DNA of 64,000 bases from NCBI GenBank assembly GCA_000711775.1, contig ARYC01002125.1, forward strand, positions 1-64,000, in the 5' to 3' direction. This DNA comes from Oxytricha trifallax. Taxonomy: Eukaryota > Ciliophora > Spirotrichea > Sporadotrichida > Oxytrichidae. This document shows, in pieces, positions 59,050 to 64,000 of the stretch; positions within the stretch are counted from its first letter, which is position 1, and each line of letters starts with the position of its first letter. Under the pieces are notes generated by a model. That model was not told the DNA's origin, did not search any database, and saw only the letters and a list, made by a program, of their open reading frames with translations. A program made the translations under genes and the position numbers.

Positions 59050-61166
59050 ATATAAGAATAACTAATAGACCAACACTCAAAAAAAAAACTAGAACAAACA
59101 AAAGCAACAACAGCAGAAGAATCAAACCAGTAATCACAACAGTTTGAATCATTCAGTCGCCCTTAACATAAAAATATTAATGGTGGAAAGAAAGGTCAGT
59201 AGTAACAACCACAGTAACCATAGAGTTTAAGTAAAAATCAATAGAAGAAGGAAAGATAGGGTGGAGATCAATAATAAATTTATTCATTTAAAAATATAGA
59301 GTAAGTGTTAATTGTTTTGTCGTGATTTTAATTTAAAGATAGGAATTGATAAAAACAATGACTACAGCACCCAGTTAACCAAATATAACTACTAATTAGC
59401 AATAACCTTAATTCAAAAAGCCAGATTTACTCACTTAAAACAATAATTAACTTAAGAATCAATAATCAGTTATAAAGACTCTTATTATTCAACTCAATAT
59501 TAATAATATATTAATTAAACTGCATAAGCAACTGCTACTTAATAGCTAGCTGGTCAGAAAAGACCTCAGCCATCATCAAACACAGATGAGCTAATCAAGG
59601 AAGTAAACAATCAACTCTCATCACATCTTAAACAACAAGAAAAGTAAAAATAGTAGTAATAAACACAGTAAAACTATAACAAAAAGCAGAAATTAAATGA
59701 TGGTAATAAATATCAGTAGAAAGATGTGAAATAGAATAAGAAAAAAGTTGATTAAAAAGATGAAGTTGATAAGACACTTGCTCAAAGATAGACTCAGCTA
59801 ATCAAGGAATTCGATTATAAACTTTAATTATATCTTCATTTCGATAGCTCATCAGATGATTCAAGCGACATGTCTGACATTGAAGAAACCCCAAAAAAGC
59901 CAATTAATACTCAAAATAAAAACAAAAGCTAAACAAAGTCAGAATAGCTTAAAAATAAACAATCAAAATTAGAGTAAGAATCCCCTATTGGCTAGTAAAG
60001 TTTAAGTAAAAAGCAATTGAAAAGGAAAGAAAAGAAAGAAAATAAGAAGGCAGAGAAAGCTGAAAAGAAACAGTAAAAATAATCTAAAGTAGCAGTAAGA
60101 TGAAAAATAGAAATAGATGGATGATGAAAAGAAAGAGAAGGAATAGAAAGAACAGAAATCAGAGAAAAAGAGCAAGAAGAAAAGAAAGATAAAAAATCAG
60201 CTAAAAAGCTTAATAAAGAGTAACTAAGAAGCTTTACAGCAAAGCGTCAACAAGGAAAAGACAAAGAGTAAACCTGCTAAGCCAGAGACCAAGTTAAAAT
60301 TCAAGTCAGCTGAAGAGTCACCTAAACAAGCAAATTGCAGAAAAGCAAGCAATGAGAGCGTAAAATCTGAAGTATCAAGCCAATCCTCACTTTTAAAGGA
60401 AGAAAAGTAGGTAAAATTACAGAAAATGCTCAGTGAATCTATAAATAGCTACAGTTTAGATAAAGCTTATGAAAGTGTAGGTATTTAAACTCCAAGCCAC
60501 ATGTTAAGTCAGAAGAATCTGCCAATTGTTGATTTAAGCAGATCCAGTAGTGCAAAGTCTTCAGCTTTAGTATGTCCGGTAAAGATTATCACCACTTCCT
60601 AGAAAGTGAATACTAACTCAGAAAGCAATACCAGCAGTTTTTTTTAGAAATTTGAACAAAAATGAGGGCATTCAAAAGAAATTGATGCCCATTATCACTG
60701 TTAAAAAAGACTCTGAAATTGATTCACTTAGTGGTAATAGTGAAAGTGATCATAAACTTGCTTCTGCTTCACTTAATCAAGGCAAATAATTTGCTCTTAA
60801 GCATTCTAAGACAATTTACATTTATCACCGTCTTTCTAAAATTGCATCAAAACTCATTTTCACTAAATATAATAATGAAAGTCAGACTCAAAGAAGAAAT
60901 TAGAAATAAATCTTAACAACTAAGAGTAGGGTGACAAATAAGCCAATGAAGAAGAAGAGGAGAAAGATGAATTCAGCAAATTCCTTAAGATCCAACATAG
61001 CATTAAGAAAAAGAGAAAAGCATCAACTTCTTTCCATGATAGTTTAAAATATATAAATTTCAATTAGAAATATAGTAGTAGTAATCTTAATAAATATTAT
61101 TTAAGTTTCAATAGAAGTAAATCAGCGAAGGACAAGCAATACCCAAATCTATTTAGAGAATTATGA
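59050..61166 (+). CDS. Lys/Gln-rich low-complexity protein
   Basis: Reads from DQHSKKKLEQTKATTAEE near 59072. An intron at 59301-59338 (GTAAGT...TTAAAG) splices KNIE to QELIKTMTTAPSQPN in frame. Then come a poly-Gln region, RPQPSSNTDELIKEVNNQL, an acidic stretch FDSSSDDSSDMSDIEETPKK (59850), very basic segments (KRKEKKENKKAEKAEKKQ), SAEESPKQANCRKASNESV, PIVDLSRSSSAKSSALVCP and a basic C-terminus ending FNRSKSAKDKQYPNLFREL at TGA 61164-61166. Frame slips lie near 59475, 60100, 60650 (in a run of T) and 60930. Looks like a disordered nuclear protein; no domain recognised. Start codon not found. Confidence 0.55.
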
Positions 61167-61267
61167 TAAATAAGTAAAGTACTCTCTATTAAAGACACTA
61201 ATGTAAAAATATAAAATATTTGAAAAAAAACAGTAAAGATATAATCTTATGATGTGCAATTTAAATA

Positions 61268-61685
61268 TTGTAGGAATACATTTGATTTGGGAAAATAATA
61301 AATAAATTAAAATACAATTTCTAAAAATATTGGCAGTTAACTTTCTGGAAACCTAGACAATATGGTACTTGTTCGATAGAGAATTCAAAATAAGCTGGAC
61401 TTTACTATTGGCGGTACCCCTCTATCGCATCGTATAAGCGAGATAACTCAACTTTAATTTTTGGTGATTTGTTTAGTTGATTTTAATGTAAAAATTAAAG
61501 TGAAGTTATCTCACTCCAGGGATAAGATAAAATAGTACCACCAATAGTAAAGTCCAGCCTTATTTTGAATTCTCTATCGAACAAGTACCATATTGTCTAG
61601 GTTTCCAGAAAGTTAACTGCCAATATTTTTAGAAATTGTATTTTAATTTATTTATTATTTTCCCAAATCAAATTTATTCCTACAA
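61268..61685. mobile_element. Palindromic MITE, family 1, copy 4 (418 bp)
   Basis: Tips TTGTAGGAATACATTTG and the complementary TTTATTCCTACAA; TA on both sides (61266-61267, 61686-61687). Arms pair over nearly their full length (for example GGCAGTTAACTTTCTGG with its complement). Located 100 bp after the Lys/Gln-rich gene. Confidence 0.9.
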
Positions 61686-61689
61686 TAAT

Positions 61690-62389
61690 ACAATATATTT
61701 TTATGAATGGAAAAAATAAGAAGTAAAGTTGGACATATCTATCATAATATTTAATTCATATAGAAATTATAAAAATAGATTTCTTAAGTTTTTCGAAGGA
61801 ATATTCTGCTTTAATATCATAAGTTTTATTGTTGCTAGTTGAAATCATAAGACATTAAAATATTGAAAATTAATTATACTCTATAATTAATAAACGAAGT
61901 TTTTTTAATTCAATTCTTTGAGTGTGACAAACATCTACCCTTAATTAAGAATTATTCAGATTAATATTTGTAAACATAAAGACATACATATTATTTGTAT
62001 TAAAACTTAAGAATTTTCCTTTTTTTACAGCAGCATTTATTAATTAAATAGCAAATCAAAAAGATCACTTGTCTAAGCTATATAAAAATAAATAAAAGTT
62101 AATAATTATAATTCCCTATTTAAATTAGTTAAGGTAAAAATGGTGTGAAAAGCCGCACTTTTATCTCACAACACTCTCCACAATCAATCTCTTGAACGCG
62201 TTATCTAGTGTAGAAATGTAAATATATCTACTATAATGAATGTTTTAAATTAATAAATCCCTACTATGTCTGTTTAAATTAATATAAAATTATAAGTGTA
62301 GAATTGGGTTAAAGCTACTATATTGATTAATTTAAGACATCAGAGTCTAAACAGGATTGGATTTATGAGAAATGCATGTCAGATTTCGC
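61690..62389. other. AT-rich spacer
   Basis: About 700 bp without a recognised gene or repeat. Confidence 0.5.
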
Positions 62390-63330
62390 TAGGTACAATT
62401 AAAAGTGTCCCGATGGCAATTAATATGCAATTAAATGTGTATTAAATTACAAGATTCTAAATTAATGTCATAAATCCTTCCAAACTCATAATTTTATCTA
62501 TAAATATACATAATATAAATATAATGCAATTAGTAATGTGAACTGTGAAGATAAACAAACTGCAGTGAATTTATTCAACAATAAACTTGAACATCTAGCT
62601 AAATTTACTGTTATTTGTTAATTATTAAAAAAAAGCTGTTTTTAAAATTATTTTAATAGCAATTAAGATTTTAGGAGTATAATTTAGAGGAGAAGATTCT
62701 AATGCATATGCTGAATTGCAGCTTTTACATAAATTAGCTGGACCTTAGGAAGTACTTAAGATAGGTACCTATGGCGGCAAAATTGAACCAAGCCAGTTTT
62801 ATGAAAAGCCAAGATTCAAATTTTATATATAAATAAATAGCAATACTATTATATTAAACAAAACAATTTAAATTGATGTTTAAAACAAATTAAGATTAAC
62901 ATTTGGAGTATCAATGAGAAACAAAGCAGGTCATGACCAATCAGATATGTCTCTATATATCATTTTCAGAAAAGATCACTAATTAAATATGTAATTATTT
63001 CTCTAAATGCATAAATCTTAGTAGTATAATCTCAATTAATCTAGTATAAATATTAATCATGATTAACTATGGCAAAATCAACACGCCCTTAACATTCAAC
63101 ACCCTTCTCAAAGAACTGAACCTCATCTCTACTCTTTGCTTTGGAGACAGTCTGGCCACTATTCCCTCTTCTTTGATGATAAAATTGTGCATCATGGCTC
63201 TATTTCACATGATTTCAGATCACAAGATAATATAGTCAAGGGGTGTGGCGCATCCATTGAGAATTATGATCCAGAAAATCCAGTTTTCGTCATTTTATTT
63301 AAAAAATTATTTATTCAACAATATTATTAA
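62390..63330 (+). CDS. Unknown gene fragments, possibly the N-lobe of a protein kinase
   Basis: 62395-62465 reads CPDGNQYAIKCVLNYKILN, where YAIK resembles the ATP-anchoring Lys of kinases. 62670-62830 reads RGEDSNAYAELQLLHKLAG and EVLKIGTYGGKIEPSQF, like an alpha-C helix followed by the hydrophobic strand. 63136-63310 gives SGHYSLFFDDKIVHHGSISH and NIVKGCGASIENYDPENPV, which I do not recognise. AT-rich gaps lie between. The kinase reading is tentative and the pieces may belong to more than one gene. Confidence 0.3.
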
Positions 63331-63398
63331 ATAAGATTATTGACTCTTAAACATTTATAATAAAATGAATTTTGAACCAAAAAAATGAATTAAATACC

Positions 63399-63624
63399 AT
63401 GCCTAAGTATTTAGATAGTGAACGTAAAATAATTAATGAGGAATATGTATTCAAGAGAATTTTAAGTAGAAAGGGAAATTATAATATATTATAAAGAATT
63501 CTATAGTTAAAACACCCTAAACTCCTTCCCATCAGATATTGTTATTTTTAAATAAGAATAATTGGAAATAACTAACTTATACAGGAAGAAACCCATTAGA
63601 ATTTAAGAAAACTGATTGAGTGAA
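63399..63624 (+). CDS. Unknown protein, N-terminal part
   Basis: ATG 63399 opens a 74-codon frame: MPKYLDSERKIINEEYVFKR, then QRILQLKHPKLLPIRYCYF and QEETHQNLRKLIE, ending at TGA near 63622. The QLKHPKLLPIRYCYF block looks like kinase subdomains III-IV but could be coincidence. A following AT-rich region to the window end shows no clear gene. Confidence 0.4.
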
Positions 63625-64000
63625 AGAAATTCACATGGCTTTGATGAAAGCATTTATTCAATAGACTCTCTCTATATTATTTATTTTCCAGTAACAATAG
63701 CTTAAATATCAATAAAGTATTATTTATTAGATTTTCACTTGAATCAAAGATTTTTAAAATTTAGAATGTAATATTTAATTCATGTATTCGGAGACAACTG
63801 AAATCTACATTCAAAGAATCGTGTTCGCAAGTGTTAGCATTAAGCGTGAAGACTTATGAATCAAAAATATAGAGAGGATTTTAAAGTTTTAAAGCACCTC
63901 TTTATTTTTAAATTTAATTTTTCGATTCTTTAAAAAAAATCTGATTAAAAGAATAATTCTGGAATGAATTTATATAAATTAAATATCGTCTAAGCATATT

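Noticed and set aside
1..64000. tRNA, rRNA, CRISPR arrays or bacterial-type regulatory sites
   Set aside because: I looked for the usual conserved stretches and regular spacers and saw none.

Overview
The window looks like germline (micronuclear) DNA of a stichotrich ciliate of the Oxytricha/Stylonychia type. Three things support this. (1) Conserved proteins read through only if TAA and TAG are Gln and TGA is the sole stop. (2) It carries several TBE (telomere-bearing element) transposons whose inverted ends carry C4A4 telomere-like repeats flanked by 3-bp ANT target duplications. (3) Genes are cut by short AT-rich internal eliminated sequences (IESs) bounded by small direct-repeat pointers whose removal restores the protein. 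DNA is very AT-rich. All genes below were read with the ciliate code, so they are much longer than a standard-code ORF scan shows.

Layout. 1-81: right tip of a TBE. 82-2619: a divergent pair, a distant relative of the TBE 22-kDa protein (minus) and an IS630/Tc1-type transposase unlike that of TBE (plus). 2808-9420: a BTB-like remnant, an unknown ORF, an MT-A70 methyltransferase gene whose catalytic motif is broken, and an AGC-like kinase gene with several lesions. 9843-12487: an N/S-rich protein, mitochondrial ribosomal protein L24 and a dual-specificity phosphatase. 13039-17186: a full-length TBE. 17222-18532: peroxin PEX16. 19093-24500: three tandem EamA/SLC35G-like transporters with a palindromic MITE between the second and third. 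25957-37650: an old TBE whose 22-kDa gene received two further full TBEs (28061-32074 and 32289-36337). 37856-40325: two TBE left ends facing each other around a directly repeated unique core. 41057-43090: two unknown genes. 43206-43623: second palindromic MITE. 44399-45990: Alba-domain RGG protein with four recognisable IESs. 46682-54453: two or three unknown N/Q-rich or coiled-coil genes and an EF-hand gene interrupted by MITEs. 54667-57675: GID8 (CTLH ubiquitin-ligase subunit) and an unknown gene. 59050-61166: Lys/Gln-rich protein. 61268-61685: fourth copy of the palindromic MITE. 62390-64000: fragments of one or more unknown genes, part kinase-like.

How it fits together. Host genes are packed between transposons, and at one place (the EF-hand gene, 53512-53927) cutting out a MITE while keeping one TA joins the two halves of the reading frame exactly, so that MITE behaves as an IES. 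Many host genes nevertheless carry in-frame TGA codons or small frameshifts. Whether these are decayed germline copies, sequence errors or something else cannot be settled from the window alone. No tRNA, rRNA or CRISPR array was recognised.
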